Assembly (NCBI GenBank): GCA_023213315.1
Contig: JAKCPI010007917.1
Coordinates: 1-64,000, forward strand
Source: Euborellia annulipes
Taxonomy: Eukaryota > Arthropoda > Insecta > Dermaptera > Anisolabididae
DNA length: 64,000 nucleotides
Direction of reading: 5' to 3'
Shown: piece after piece, positions 44,227 through 54,835 of the stretch
Position numbering within the stretch: the first letter of the stretch is position 1
How the letters are laid out: the number at the start of each line of letters is the position of its first letter
The notes under the pieces: model-generated
Database searches by the model: none
Told to the model about the DNA's origin: nothing
Seen by the model: only the letters and a program-made list of their open reading frames with translations
Position numbers and translations under genes: made by a program

Positions 44227-44663
44227 CTAGCCGCGCCGCCCGCCTTCGGCGGGCTTCGCGTCTAGCCAGGGGGGGCTACGCCCCCTGGACCCCCGCCAGC
44301 TGGCTCGGGCCCGCCTGCGGCGGACCCTCGCCTTTTCTTAATTATGAAAATAAAATTATTATTACTAACAACTAAGTATTCCAGTCCAGTGCCTGCTTGA
44401 GGATTTGTTTACCTTCATAGAATACACAACTGCAAAGAATACTTAAATATTTCTCTATACATTTCCTATGGGTGAAATCGTAACTTTAAGAATTAATAAC
44501 TCAAAAAGTTATAGGAATTTTGGGACCCGAGTATTTTTCCGGTACTCTCTATAACGTCCTCTATAAGACTACAAAATTTCGTTTCAAAATTCCAACGGGA
44601 AGTTGGTTAAACAGAGCGTGACAGACAGACAGACGGACACTGCGTAATTATTATATAATAGAT
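44227..44663 (-). mobile_element. Helitron-B copy, abutting the previous one
   Basis: Starts CTAGCCGCGCCGCCCGCC and ends 'cgtaattattatataataga'. Head-to-tail arrangement with the copy at 43796, no spacer of note. Confidence 0.88.
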
Positions 44664-44682
44664 TTTTCAAGTGGCCAAGATG

Positions 44683-44750
44683 CTATGGAAAACTAAATAT
44701 ATCTCGACACAAAAAATCTGGTGTCCCCAGCACGGTGCACACCAGATTTT
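44683..44750 (+). mobile_element. HINE-A 3' tip
   Basis: 'actaaatatatctcgacac' followed by the hairpin 'aaaaaatctggtgtcc ... gcacaccagatttttt'. Confidence 0.7.
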
Positions 44751-44942
44751 TTTTTAATATACCATCATAAATGTAGCCAGTTTTGGGAGATCGAAATAAA
44801 ATTTTGTAAGAAATTTTTTCAATTTCCTTCTTACTTTAAATTAAATTTAATTATTTTTATTAAAAATTTTCCCCCTGAAATCCTCCTTTGGTTATCAGGA
44901 TTAATTACTTTTTTAGCCATGCTAAATGCATACAGTGCATAT

Positions 44943-44969
44943 GTATGTGTGTGTGTGTGTGTGTGTGTG
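44943..44969. repeat. (TG)n microsatellite
   Basis: About 13 TG units just upstream of a short G+C-richer stretch. Confidence 0.9.
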
Positions 44970-44984
44970 AGTGTTTGTGGCGCT

Positions 44985-45226
44985 GCCAGCGGCGACTCGA
45001 GCAATTCGCGCCCGGCACGATCCCGCTTGTCTATTTGTCATTCGGTTCTATATTCTTTTTAACTTTTCGTTATTATTTAAAAAGTATTCATTTATCTGTG
45101 TTATTCATTTAGTTATATAATAATTTGTTATAGTTTTATTTTAATGTGTGTGTTGTGAACTCAAAGTGATTTTCCTGACCTGGGCCTGTCTGTCTGGCTG
45201 GCTGCAACTTCAACTTTTAAAGGTAG
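44985..45226 (+). other. Possible non-coding first exon and promoter
   Basis: A G+C-richer patch ('gcgctgccagcggcgactcg') sits among A+T-rich repeats and precedes 'tttgtcattcggttc', loosely like an arthropod initiator. About 200 bases later there is an AAAG|GTAGAA splice-donor-like site near 45223. Speculative: no coding sequence follows that I can recognise. Confidence 0.25.
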
Positions 45227-45870
45227 AATTTATTCAATTCCTTGAGAAATATTTAATTATTTTCACTTGTTTTTACGTATATAATAAATATAATAATCAA
45301 CTTTTAATGTTAAATGTGATGAAAAAATGACAGGTGAGGTTAGGAAGCTATTAATAAAAAATTATTATTTTTTAATATTTATTCTAAAAATAATTCGATT
45401 ATCAAATATTAATATTCTTTTACATATTATCAATTAAATAATAATGCATAAGTGCCCCAACTCGGTTTAATTAAACAGATTTGCAAGTGTTTTGTGTGTC
45501 ATTTTGTCATCTGCTAAAATCAAAGTGTATTTGATTCAGCATCAAATCGTGGGTTTTTCTGTTAATTTTCGATTAGGTTTCTATTCTAGTTAGTAAATAA
45601 TTAAGATAAAATCTCAAAGGAAATTGTTTTATTCTTATTTTGCTCGGCCTGCTATTATAATCTCTTTATGATTGGATTTTATAGATATACTTGTCAAATT
45701 GAGTTTGTCAATCTATTCTATTAATATTCCTGGAGGCATCTAATAAATAAGAACTTCTAGTTTATTTTTCTTTCATTTATTCAAGTATTAAACCATCTAT
45801 CTATCTACTAAAGTTATAGAATTTACTTAAATTATTATTTTCCTAAACACATCAACTATCTTTGCTTTTT
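45227..45870. other. Unassigned A+T-rich sequence
   Basis: No repeat family or gene recognised. This may be host single-copy DNA. Confidence 0.4.
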
Positions 45871-45986
45871 TACATGTGATTATTTCACTGTTTTAAAAAA
45901 ATTAAACTTTTATGATTCTAGGCTTTAAAATTCTAATATTTATATTCTTTGATTAATAAAATGAAACAAAGAAATTATCACATGTA
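45871..45986. mobile_element. Small palindromic MITE with TA ends
   Basis: TACATGTGATTATTTCA at the left and its complement at the right, with TA at both ends, consistent with a mariner-type MITE. Confidence 0.75.
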
Positions 45987-46690
45987 GCAGCCTTTAATTT
46001 TGTCTCTTTCCACATAGGCCTATTTATATATATAAAATAATTTTTTCATTATTCAGAAATTATTTGACTCTAGGATCATTAAAGACGGTGGGCTCCCTGA
46101 TTGCATTTAATCTCCTTGATTCTCTTGCCTCTCTTTGTAATTCACAAGACAAGACACGTTCAATAGTTAAACATTTTCAAAATAGGAAAGGAATTAAGAG
46201 CTGGTCTTATAAAATGAACGAGAATCGTTCATGGTGTATTTATTTAATTTGCTTTCCTTGTTATTTATTCACTGACAATGAGTAGAAACTGTGAGTGCAA
46301 GTGAGAGAGAGATAGTCCCTGCTTTCTGGACAAGGCCAATCCGTCAGGGAGTCAAACAATCGACTCTGACGTCACCGTTTCTCAGAATCAATTAAAATAG
46401 AATGAAAATATTAAATATTCTGATGAGAAAATCGAATTTATTAAAAATAAAACATTTTTTTTTTTTTTCAAATAAAATAAATTCCACCTTTTTTCCCCTA
46501 CACTTAAATTTTATATTTTTTAAATTTATCTTCTTAATTATGGTAAACTAATATACCTATAGGGGTGGGCGGCCTGGGAACGGAGAAGAGCAACAGTCAC
46601 CACAATCGTTGCAGTTAAGTGAAGCCAAGCACGGCAAAAGGTCGGGGTTGGTGACCGCGAGCAATCAGCGTGTGCCATGCTCCCCGGAGC
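45987..46690. other. Unassigned sequence
   Basis: Includes a 73-codon plus-strand frame (46064-46285) without recognisable similarity. A short G+C-richer segment, 46570-46690 ('gttaagtgaagccaagcacg', 'gggttggtgaccgcgag'), faintly recalls 5S rRNA internal-promoter words. Confidence 0.3.
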
Positions 46691-46692
46691 TG

Positions 46693-47123
46693 CGAGATTG
46701 AAATTTTATATTTAAATTCAGTATCTCCCTGAGTTGTGAAACTAAGATTTTGATCAAAATCGCTCAAAGAATACTGATACTTTACTGATGGACTCTTTCA
46801 GTTTTTTTCGATTTTCTCAAAATTCACTCAAACAAATTTTTTTTTAATTCATAAACGAATTATTTTTTAGATACTCTTTTAAATGTATATTCTCATTTTG
46901 CTCTCAAAATTGTTTGAAGCACACTTTAATCCTGTTCTTCATAGGAAAGATAGGAGAAATGTTTGCCATGGTAACAAAATATAAATATTTTCCCATGTTT
47001 ATAAATTTTACATCTTGAATTTCGATATACCGGCGGAAATTAAATATATATCGACACGAAAAATCTGGTGTGACAAGCACAGAACACAACTTTCGATTAC
47101 CGAACGCAAGATAAAGTTGTGTG
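46693..47123 (+). mobile_element. HINE-A, truncated at both ends
   Basis: From 'gattgaaattttatatttaa' to the first half of the 3' hairpin. The closing arm is missing. Confidence 0.78.
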
Positions 47124-47265
47124 AAAATTAGACATTAAAGGAACTTTATTTTATTATTATTATGAAAAATTTATTTAGAGTTTCATATCACAGATAAGTT
47201 TCACGGTTTACAACGTTATAAATACGACTTTATTATCAAAATTAACTAATTCAAGCTTACAATTC

Positions 47266-47340
47266 TGGTTAATCCGAACTTACCGATAATCCGAACAACC
47301 CTCGGTCCCAATTAGTTCGGATTAACGGGACTCTACTGTA
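47266..47340. mobile_element. pogo/Tigger-like end fragment
   Basis: 'gttcggattaacgggactct' leading to ACTGTA at a TA. The opposite end is not found. Confidence 0.5.
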
Positions 47341-47702
47341 CTTTTACAAATGATAACAACTGTGAAAGCCTAAACTCCAAAATTCGTTATCAAATGTCGT
47401 CATTTGACCCACAAAAAAAAAATAAGGTTCAAAGCAATATATAATAAAAAGTTCATTAAAATTTAATATCTTTTTACAATTTAATCATTTCTTTTTCTTC
47501 GTCTCTCTTTTAATAAACAAATTCTATTTAAGTAAAGAAAACTTGAAAAGTGTTTTAACTTTATTAAGAAGGAAATGTTTGATTTAGTTTTGGGGTTTTT
47601 AACTCAAGAAAGTGGGGAGGGGGGGGGAGATATTGATTATCGAAGCCAAGAGAGATTGTTAATTTAAAAGATTACAGAAAAAAAAAAATCTGGCTAAATT
47701 GC

Positions 47703-47703
<1 letters not shown>

Positions 47704-47739
<36 letters not shown>
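47704..47739. repeat. T36 homopolymer
   Basis: The longest uninterrupted homopolymer in the window. Length may be unreliable in the assembly. Confidence 0.9.
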
Positions 47740-47740
<1 letters not shown>

Positions 47741-47754
47741 AAATTTAATATACT

Positions 47755-47932
47755 AGCTGCGCCGCCCGCCTTCGGCGGAGGACTTCGCCCCTCTGGACTC
47801 CCCCTACGGTTGGCTGGGGGCTCACCTTTTCATAATTATGAAAAAAAAAAAAAAAAAAATTATATTTACTATTCCATTTCAGTGCCTTCTTGAGGATTTG
47901 TTTACATTCATAGAATACTCAAATGGAAAGAA
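47755..47932 (-). mobile_element. Helitron-B 3' part, interrupted by a second Helitron
   Basis: CTAGCTGCGCCGCCCGCC hairpin end, then family blocks up to 'aaatggaaagaa', where the 5'-TC of the next Helitron begins. Confidence 0.78.
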
Positions 47933-48260
47933 TCTATATATATAATAGCGGTGTGTCCGTCTGTCACGCTCTGTTTGACCAACTTCCTGTTGGAATTTTG
48001 CTCTCTTCCAGGAAAAATACTCTGGGTCCCGTAATTCCTATAACTTTTTGAGTTATTAATTCTTAAAGTTACGATTTCTCCCATAGGAAATATATAGAGA
48101 AATATTTGTATATTCTTTTCATTTGTGTATTCCATGAATGTAAACAAATCCTCAAGCAGGCACTGGATTGGAATCTTTATATTCATCTTTATATTCCGGC
48201 CTTTTATACGTAACGGGATGACTGCTGCGCCCCTACTCAGAATGGAATAATAATAATTTT

Positions 48261-48806
48261 TGTAGTAGAAGGAAAATAAGAAGAGAGAGCAGCTAGTTTT
48301 ATTTTCTTTTATTAAACCCTCATTGCTGACGTTTCGGTCCTGTTTAGGGAGCATTAGGGTTGCCATTATAAATTTCAATTTCCATATTTCACCTATATTT
48401 AACATAGTTGGTCGATTTTATTACAATATATTTATATGATAAGTAGGTGAGATATTTTCCAATGGTAAAGTCTCTGAGTAAAATTCTATGGGACTGTTCT
48501 ATCGAGTTTAGTTTATGATCATAAACTAAATGAATATAAATAATAAACTAAACTCGATAGAACAGTCACATAGAATTTTACTCACAGACTTTACCATTGG
48601 AAAATATCTCACCTACTTATCATAATATATATTGTTATAAAATCGACCAACAATGTTAAATATAGGTGAAATGTGGAAATTGAAATTTATGATGACAACC
48701 CTAATGCTCCGAGGATGGCCCTAAACAGGACCGAAACGACAGCAATGAGGGTTTAATAAAAGAAAAAAAACTACCTGCTCTCTCTTCTTATTCTTTTTCT
48801 ACTACA
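48261..48806. mobile_element. Large palindrome carrying a hammerhead motif (Penelope type)
   Basis: Arms 48261-48515 and 48544-48806 are near-perfect inverted copies around a 28-bp centre. Each outer part holds the GACCGAAACG motif. In the left arm 10 bases of the ribozyme core region are deleted relative to the right arm. No open frame of substance. Confidence 0.75.
48706..48742 (+). ncRNA. Hammerhead-like motif, right arm
   Basis: CTCCGAGGATG, stem GCCCT.../AGGACC, then GAAACGACAG. The first box (CCGAGGA) departs from CTGANGA by one or two bases. Confidence 0.5.
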
Positions 48807-48984
48807 TCAATTAACCAGCTATATTAAAAAAACCTCTAATATTAAATAATGATTTTCTTCCGCCGCAGGCGGAGCCCGAGCCAGCTGGAGGGGGGGCCCA
48901 GGGCGTCGCGGCTAGTAAATATATTTTTTTTTTTATGTACTGAAAAGACCTAAAACCTCCTCAATTCATCTTTTATTTGGACCC

Positions 48985-49080
48985 TGTTACGCATTGGTGT
49001 GTCAAGCGCCAAAAAAAATTAAAAATTGAGTTAAGCACGGAATATTGTTTCAAATGCTATAATTAATAGTATTAACCAAA
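48985..49080 (-). repeat. Unoccupied paralog of the solo-LTR host repeat
   Basis: Minus strand matches 20998-21283 without the LTR: 'gcatttgaaacaatattccg' is continuous here. Confidence 0.8.
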
Positions 49081-49745
49081 AGAGTTACTAATGAAGTTAT
49101 TAATTATTTATTATTTTGTTAGATCTTTAAATGCAACGAAAAATAAAAATAAAAATTTCTCTCTTCCGAAATAATAATAAAAAATTTCTATAACCAATTA
49201 ACTAACAACTTTCAATAGAAAATAAGCGATTTTTATTTTTTAACGCTTGAAAAGTATTTAGATATTTTCTCTATGATAAATAATTATTTCAAATCCAGTG
49301 TAAAAATAACGATGAGTTGTTAAAAAAAATAAAAAAATAAAAATATGAAGTAACGTAGTGACAAAGTGATTCAATTGAAATTGGAAATTATTTATTTAAA
49401 TTACACGTTCTTTAAAGAAGGGATGATTGTGAATAAATATCATGGAATTTCTATGGTGCATCTTAAAATCTTATATTTTATTTATATTATATTTATTTAT
49501 TTATTTAAATTTTATTAAAAATTTAATATAATATATTTATATGATTATTGATATAATAATAATTGTGAGATTTAAATTTAATTTTTTCCTTTATAACCCA
49601 TTAATTCCGAAACTACTTGACGGATTTTTATGGGATTTTTTTAAATTTATAAATTTTATAGAAAAAATTCTAAAAATTTTTTTTAAATAAAATTATGAGA
49701 TGTCGTATATTAAAATATACTATATATATATATATTTACTATAAA
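49081..49745. other. Unassigned A+T-rich sequence
   Basis: Only a 'cttgacggatttttatggg' half-site near 49615 is recognisable. Confidence 0.4.
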
Positions 49746-49751
49746 AATAAA

Positions 49752-50385
49752 AATCAGGTGTGATTGTCGCACAGCACAGAACTTTCTTTTACCTTCGGTA
49801 ATCGAAAGTTGTGTACTGTGCTTGTCACACCAGATTTTTCGTGTCGACATATATTGTTTCCAACAGTACGGTACATTCGAATTTCAAGATGTAAAATATT
49901 TATATTTTGTTACCATGACAACCATTTCTCCTATCTTTTCTATGGAGTATAAGAGTAAAGTGGTCTTTAGAAGATTTCAATTGCAAAATGAGAATATACA
50001 TTTTAAAGAGAATTTAAAAAATAATTGATTTTTGAATTAAAAAAAAAAATCGTTGGAGCAAATTTAGAGAAAATCGAAAAAAACTGAAAAAGTGCATCAG
50101 TAAAGTACTAGTACTCTTTGGTCGATTTTGTTCAAAAGCTTCGTGTCACGTCCCATGCGGGTGCCTAAAGTAAATATAAAATTTCAACCTCCTAGCTCAA
50201 TTCCTTCATGCTTAAAATTGAACACACACCCACCCACAGACAGACCATGTCTCGAAAACCACTTGCTTGGATTCAGGGAACCTAAAAACGTGTATATCCA
50301 TCAAAATCTCGACATCGAATTTTTGACATGAATGCAATACTTTCTCTCTCAATATATTATCATATATATAGAGATAAGAGAAAGT
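49752..50385 (-). mobile_element. HINE-A, full length
   Basis: From the 3' hairpin (atcaggtgtgat...cacaccagat) to the 5' hairpin (ctctctcaatat...gataagagaaagt). Confidence 0.9.
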
Positions 50386-50440
50386 AAAAATGAAAATGGT
50401 TTCAGCACTAAAAAAAAGAATCATCTAACAGAGACTCCAC

Positions 50441-51375
50441 TAACCTTATGTACATTAACGACCTCTTGGGAGTAACCTCCGACCTCCAATACATTTCTTT
50501 GCTGATGACAATACCCTGCACTCAGTCAGAATCCTCATCCACTGGTCGTCTGGGAGCTTTGTCGTCGATTAATAATGATCTTTGTTTTTTGGAGGTATGG
50601 GGAAACCTCAATCAACTAAAATTCAATTGTCCAGAAAAACAATGTTGTCTAATTTCTAGACAAAAAAAATATGATTTGCCCTCCCTTTATTTACAGCAAT
50701 AATAGAATCGAGTTCAAAGAATAGTTTTCTGTTCTAGGAGTGACAATTACATCTTATCTCTCCTGGAGCACCCACAACTCTTCTGTGGTTAAATATATCG
50801 CAAGCAAATTAGGTTTCCTATTCAAAACGAAGCGTTACTTTTCCCAACAACTCCTAACCCTCTATAAAGTCCAAATTCGGCCGGCCGTGTCTTTAATATG
50901 GTTCCCACCTTTGGCGAGAGGCGTCGACATTGATAGATTCAACAAGAAATTTTCGAAATATCTCTTTAACAAAAAGCATGGTCATTATCCTTCAAATGAT
51001 TCTTTCAATTACCGGGCTCTCCTAGAGGAGCATAGTCTTGGATGCCTTCATGACCATGCACATACTCCATCTTACCAGGCTTGTCGATGATCCCTATTCA
51101 ATGTCCCTTCTAAACTTCCACACCCCTTCAATGACCATTCGAAGCCGTGACCTATTCTATTTACCGCATTCTAGGAATAATTTCCTTAAGAGATATAGGA
51201 TGTGTGAGTTGTATGATAGGGAATACGGTGAACTGGACCTTTTCTTCCGACCATCTAAAACTTTGAAGGAGGTTCTTTCTGTGATAAACTGATCTAAATG
51301 AATCTTATAATAAGTTGTAGCCTGCCTATAAGTGGCATCAAAGCTGTTGTGTAGTGATTGAATAAATAAAAAATA
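50441..51375 (+). pseudogene. LINE reverse transcriptase fragment (Jockey/CR1-like), frameshifted
   Basis: Starts inside the RT at 'YINDLL' and reaches the catalytic motif in another frame ('FFADDNTLH', near 50490-50515). It continues with 'SKLGFLFKTKRYFSQQLLTLY', a typical post-RT thumb sequence, then 'RSRDLFYLPHSRNNFLKR' and a stop near 51290. At least two frameshifts and one stop separate these pieces. It is 5'-truncated directly next to a HINE-A end. The 3' tail includes 'gaataaataaaa'. No endonuclease remains. Confidence 0.8.
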
Positions 51376-52335
51376 GTGTAATTAGACTGATAGATGATTC
51401 TACCCTTACCACATCCTTTCAGTCACTAGATCATAGAAGAAGCGTTCTGCACTCTCTCTACTCTACTGGGGTGGATGCGATTGGCACAGAGGAGGACCCA
51501 TATTCAGGGTGTCATCCTGCACTCTCTCTTCAGAAGTGGAAGGCCAGGAGAAATTTGAATGCAGGGGGGCGACGAGGGTTAGGCCTCTGCGGCCCGTTTG
51601 GATGCCTTGACGATGCCCATTCATAGGACAAGCACATACGGGGGATCGTTCCATGTGAGCTCGGTGAGGCTATGGAATGGGCTCCCCGAGAGTGTTCGAG
51701 TTGTGAGAGGCAGAGAGTTTTTTAAGAGAGACTTGGCGCGTTTACTCTTGGAGGGTTAGGCGTTTCACTTGAATCAATTCATGGCAATATAATGTATAAA
51801 TATAGGTAAAAAAAAAAAAAAAAAAAAAAAACAGAGTGCAGCGGATGTTGTGGTTGTGTGACTGTGATGATATTGATGAGGTATTGAGAGCAAATGTAAG
51901 CTATATGATGTAAATATTATTGTAAAGTGTTCAAAGAGAACGTTAGGTTCTCAGAACAATAAAGTTTTTTTCATTCATTCATTCATTCTATCATGGTCAA
52001 TGCTCTGCCGAATTAAAATCAATCATCCCACCCAATGCAACATATACACGGAACTCTAGGGAGGCATTGTCCCAGCATTCCTATGCTGTTCAGATCACGA
52101 CTAACAGAACTAATCAATTCCAATCCGTGATTAGAACAAGCTCCCTGAATCTATCTTCCCCAAAACCTACAATCTTCAGACTTTCAAGTCTAACCTCAAC
52201 AGGCATCTTCTCAGTTCCCGCAGTTGAGTTTCCCCTTTATGCTTCTCCTTTTGTTATTATTTTCTTCCTGGCTGCATGTGACCATTATAGGTCTTCGGAC
52301 CTTATGCATCCATTACAAAAAAAAAAAACCTGCCT
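51376..52335 (+). pseudogene. LINE C-terminal fragment, split by a second LINE
   Basis: The first part (51376-51464) encodes 'RLIDDSTLTTSFQSLDHRR' and the second (51992-52335) 'YHGQCSAELKSIIP', 'SYAVQI' and, after frameshifts, 'SSLPQNLQSSDFQV'. Joined, they follow the usual C-terminal order of CR1/L2/Jockey-type proteins. A poly-A tract of 11 follows at 52317. The interrupting block is 51465-51991. Confidence 0.75.
51465..51991 (+). pseudogene. LINE 3' end inserted in another LINE
   Basis: Encodes 'SSTYGGSFHVSSVRLWNGLP' and 'ESVRVVRGREFFKRDLARLL', the terminal 'RLWN-LP' domain of many LINE proteins, with stops upstream. The 3' UTR ends AATAAAG, T-run, then (CATT)4, a microsatellite tail typical of L2/CR1-group LINEs. 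About 0.53 kb, strongly 5'-truncated. Confidence 0.75.
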
Positions 52336-52339
52336 TTAA

Positions 52340-53030
52340 ATTCGAGTAGATGGGAGGCGGCCGGGAAAGCCGATCGTGCTGCTAGTATACCGTTAAAGCG
52401 AATCCGGCAAATCTAACACGCAATCACTAACAGACAGAAATTAATCATATTAACAGTTTTTTTTTCCCCTAACAGTTAATTAACTCTAAGCCGATTATAA
52501 ATGAAACGGTTGGTTTGATTTATTATACAAATTCATAGCCAAAAAATTGAAAAAAAAAAAAGTTTAACAGTACATTTGTACTAAATTTTGATTTTTTTTT
52601 TCGCCCTCTATATATCCACAAGGGAATAAAAAAAAGCATTGATTTATTTATATATATTTTTTTTCGCTACTATCAGTTTTATTAATCCATATTTATGACG
52701 CTAGTCGAAGTAGTATATAAAAACGTGAAATTGATTTGAATGTTTTTTTTTTTTTTTGATGTTAAAAGCATCATGGTCCAAGATAAAGCCATTATTCGAG
52801 TCACTTTGTTTTTTTGTTTATCCAGATTGACAAAGATAAATAAATCACTAGAAAAGAAGAAGGGGACGATAGACACAAGTTGTTTAAATCGCAATTTATC
52901 TTTTTAAGAACAGAGAAATTGCAGTTACAAGGATAATGGGTACTTGAAAGGATTAATTTAAAATAAATAAAAAGAATATAATTTTCTTTTACTAGCCGCA
53001 CAGCCCGCTTCCCTCACCTGCATTTACATT
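52340..53030. other. Unassigned A+T-rich sequence
   Basis: A CTAGCCGCACAGCCCGC near 52994 is a possible Helitron 3' tip. Nothing else is recognised. Confidence 0.35.
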
Positions 53031-53097
53031 TGGTACAGGTTGTGGAAAAAGGTATCTAAAAAGAATAGAACAGACAGTCAGAAGAAAAGAATTTATC

Positions 53098-53341
53098 GTG
53101 GTTCCATCCGGGGTGCACGAAGACACACACCTCAAACCCAACCGGCCTCTGGCCGTAGCCATCTACCGGTACCCCGTGAAGTTACATCATTTCCAATCTC
53201 TAACTCCTCCTCCTGCGTTCATTTCTAGCTATTTCTGGCTCCTTTTATTCAGCTTCTTCTATGCTATGGAGGATGTCCTAGTTTGAAGAGGAACTCCTTT
53301 CGAAGAATGCATCACTGGGGAACCTTCTTTACGTCCCTTCC
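53098..53341 (+). repeat. Module shared with 59024-59274
   Basis: About 245 bp with blocks 'gaagacacacacct', 'caaccggcctctg', 'ccccgtgaagtta', 'tctatgctatggaggatgtc' and 'tttacgtcccttccacag'. Homology between the two copies stops at CAG. Both copies keep a partly similar frame, 'PVKL-F-S-TPPPA' then 'FYAMEDVLV', but this one has a stop directly after. Confidence 0.7.
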
Positions 53342-54043
53342 ACAGGGCGGTATGTCACAGCAACTCCCTCTCCTGGAACGGGTATTAAATATGTGTATTC
53401 GCTTTATTTTTGACCTGCCTAGAGACTGTCATATAACACCATTTTATAATAAACTAGGCTGGTTAAAACTCCCATTAAGGCGCAAATATTTCATGGGTTC
53501 ATTGACGTTTTCCATCCTAAAAAATAAAAATCCTGGATACCTCTTTGAAAAATACCTTCATAAACACTCAATCCATTCACGAACTCTTAGGACGAATCCA
53601 CACGACCTTGATATCTTCATCGCACCTCAACGTATACAAGATCCTTTACGGTAGAGTCAATCAGACTCTGGAACAGCCTACCGGAAAATTTGCGGGCGGT
53701 GGGATCGTTGGGCTCGTTCAGGGGACGCCTCTTTGGCCACCTGATGGACATTCAGATGGGCCGTCGGGTTTGATTAAAGTATCAAAATAAACGTTTCATT
53801 AATTTTCGCATCCTCTTGTCCATATTCTTCTGTCTCTTTTTTCTTACTTTTACTTCATTTTGTCTCATTTTTGTTTCTACTTTTATTTTTTTTTATTTTT
53901 TATTTTTATTATTGCCTTATATTATCTCATTGTATATGCACACTGTTGTGAGAGAATTGCAAAAAATTTTGTAATTCTTTAAGAATGCTCAAAGAGATTA
54001 TATATGATCTCAGAGCAGAAATAAACTTTATCTATCTATCTCC
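53341..54043 (+). pseudogene. LINE C-terminal fragment with (TATC)n tail
   Basis: Encodes 'LERVLNMCIRFIFDLPRD', 'LGWLKLPLRRKYFMGSLTF' and 'GYLFEKYL', then in the next frame 'FTVESIRLWNSLPENLRAV'. This is the post-RT region of a CR1/L2/Jockey-like LINE. The 3' UTR is T-rich and ends AATAAAC followed by TATC repeats at about 54027-54043. One clear frameshift. RT and endonuclease are absent. Confidence 0.82.
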
Positions 54044-54047
54044 TCAT

Positions 54048-54154
54048 AGATATCCAAATGGCTTAAATAAAATCATCGGACTGCCTGGGATCCGACCCCT
54101 CAACCCTTGGTATACAAGGAAGGCGCGCTACCAACTACTCCAAGTCCGAGGGCC
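54048..54154 (-). mobile_element. SINE-1 head fragment
   Basis: Minus-strand 'gatatccaaatggcttaaat', 'ggactgcctgggatccga' and 'ctaccaactactccaagtcc'. Tail half missing. Confidence 0.8.
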
Positions 54155-54243
54155 TCTCTAAGAGTGCAATAACTAATTTGAAAATTCGGATAGTAAATTG
54201 TCCCAACAGATTGAAAAGACAGACTAGCGAATTATATAGGCTA

Positions 54244-54388
54244 TACAGTAGAATCTCGATAATTCACGAGGTGGACGGTTTGGTAGGAATTATCGGAAGT
54301 ATAAAATTTAAATAAATTTCTCTGTGAACCGGCACATTTGTGCTAATTAACCGGAAATACGAATAATCCGGATACGGATTCTACTGTA
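54244..54388. mobile_element. pogo/Tigger-like MITE
   Basis: 145 bp, TACAGTAGAATCTCG at one end and GGATTCTACTGTA at the other, at TA target sites. Non-coding. Confidence 0.85.
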
Positions 54389-54835
54389 TAAGGTCGGCGC
54401 ATGCGTATTAAAGAAAAAGATATTGCTTTTCTTTACTATGCATATGATCGAACTAACCTATAAATAAACTTCTTCTTTTTCATCTACCCTCGATCTTATT
54501 ATTCCCGCGGTGCCGGGTCGGCTGAACTTACTCTCTCCCTCCATTTCCTCCTATCCATTGCTGTTGTCTCTAACAGGCCAAGCTCGGTCATATCTCTCTT
54601 GACATGATGAAGCCAAGTCATCGTAGGTGCTCGATGTAATCGAAGTAAACATACCCATTAGTATCAGTGAAAATGGATGACTTTCGTCCAATATTTTCAA
54701 TTTAAAAATGTTTCTACTCTATATATTATGAAATTCATTTAATACACCAACATAGAATAGACTACTAGCCTATTCCAAGATATATGAGAAAAGAATTCAA
54801 ATCATTTTCAAGAGGTTTAATGGGTAGATCCTCTA
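54389..54835. other. Unassigned sequence
   Basis: Holds 'ggtgccgggtcggctgaac' and 'tctctcttgacatgatgaagcc' near 54510-54615, wording reminiscent of LINE C-terminal antisense, but not secure. Confidence 0.3.

Larger units (their letters stand above)
47933..48915 (+). mobile_element. Helitron-B split by a hammerhead palindrome
   Basis: 5' TCTATATATATAATAGCGG at 47933 and 3' CGCGGCTAG at about 48915. The middle consensus is replaced by a foreign insertion containing the palindrome 48261-48806. Confidence 0.78.

Noticed and set aside
46570..46690. 5S rRNA gene or 5S-derived SINE
   Set aside because: Only a few words ('aagccaagcacgg', 'ggttggtgaccgc') resemble the 5S internal promoter; spacing and flanking stems do not fit and no second copy is present.
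47908..48405. 165-codon minus-strand frame
   Set aside because: It runs across a Helitron and the arm of a hammerhead palindrome, so it is a chance frame in repeats.
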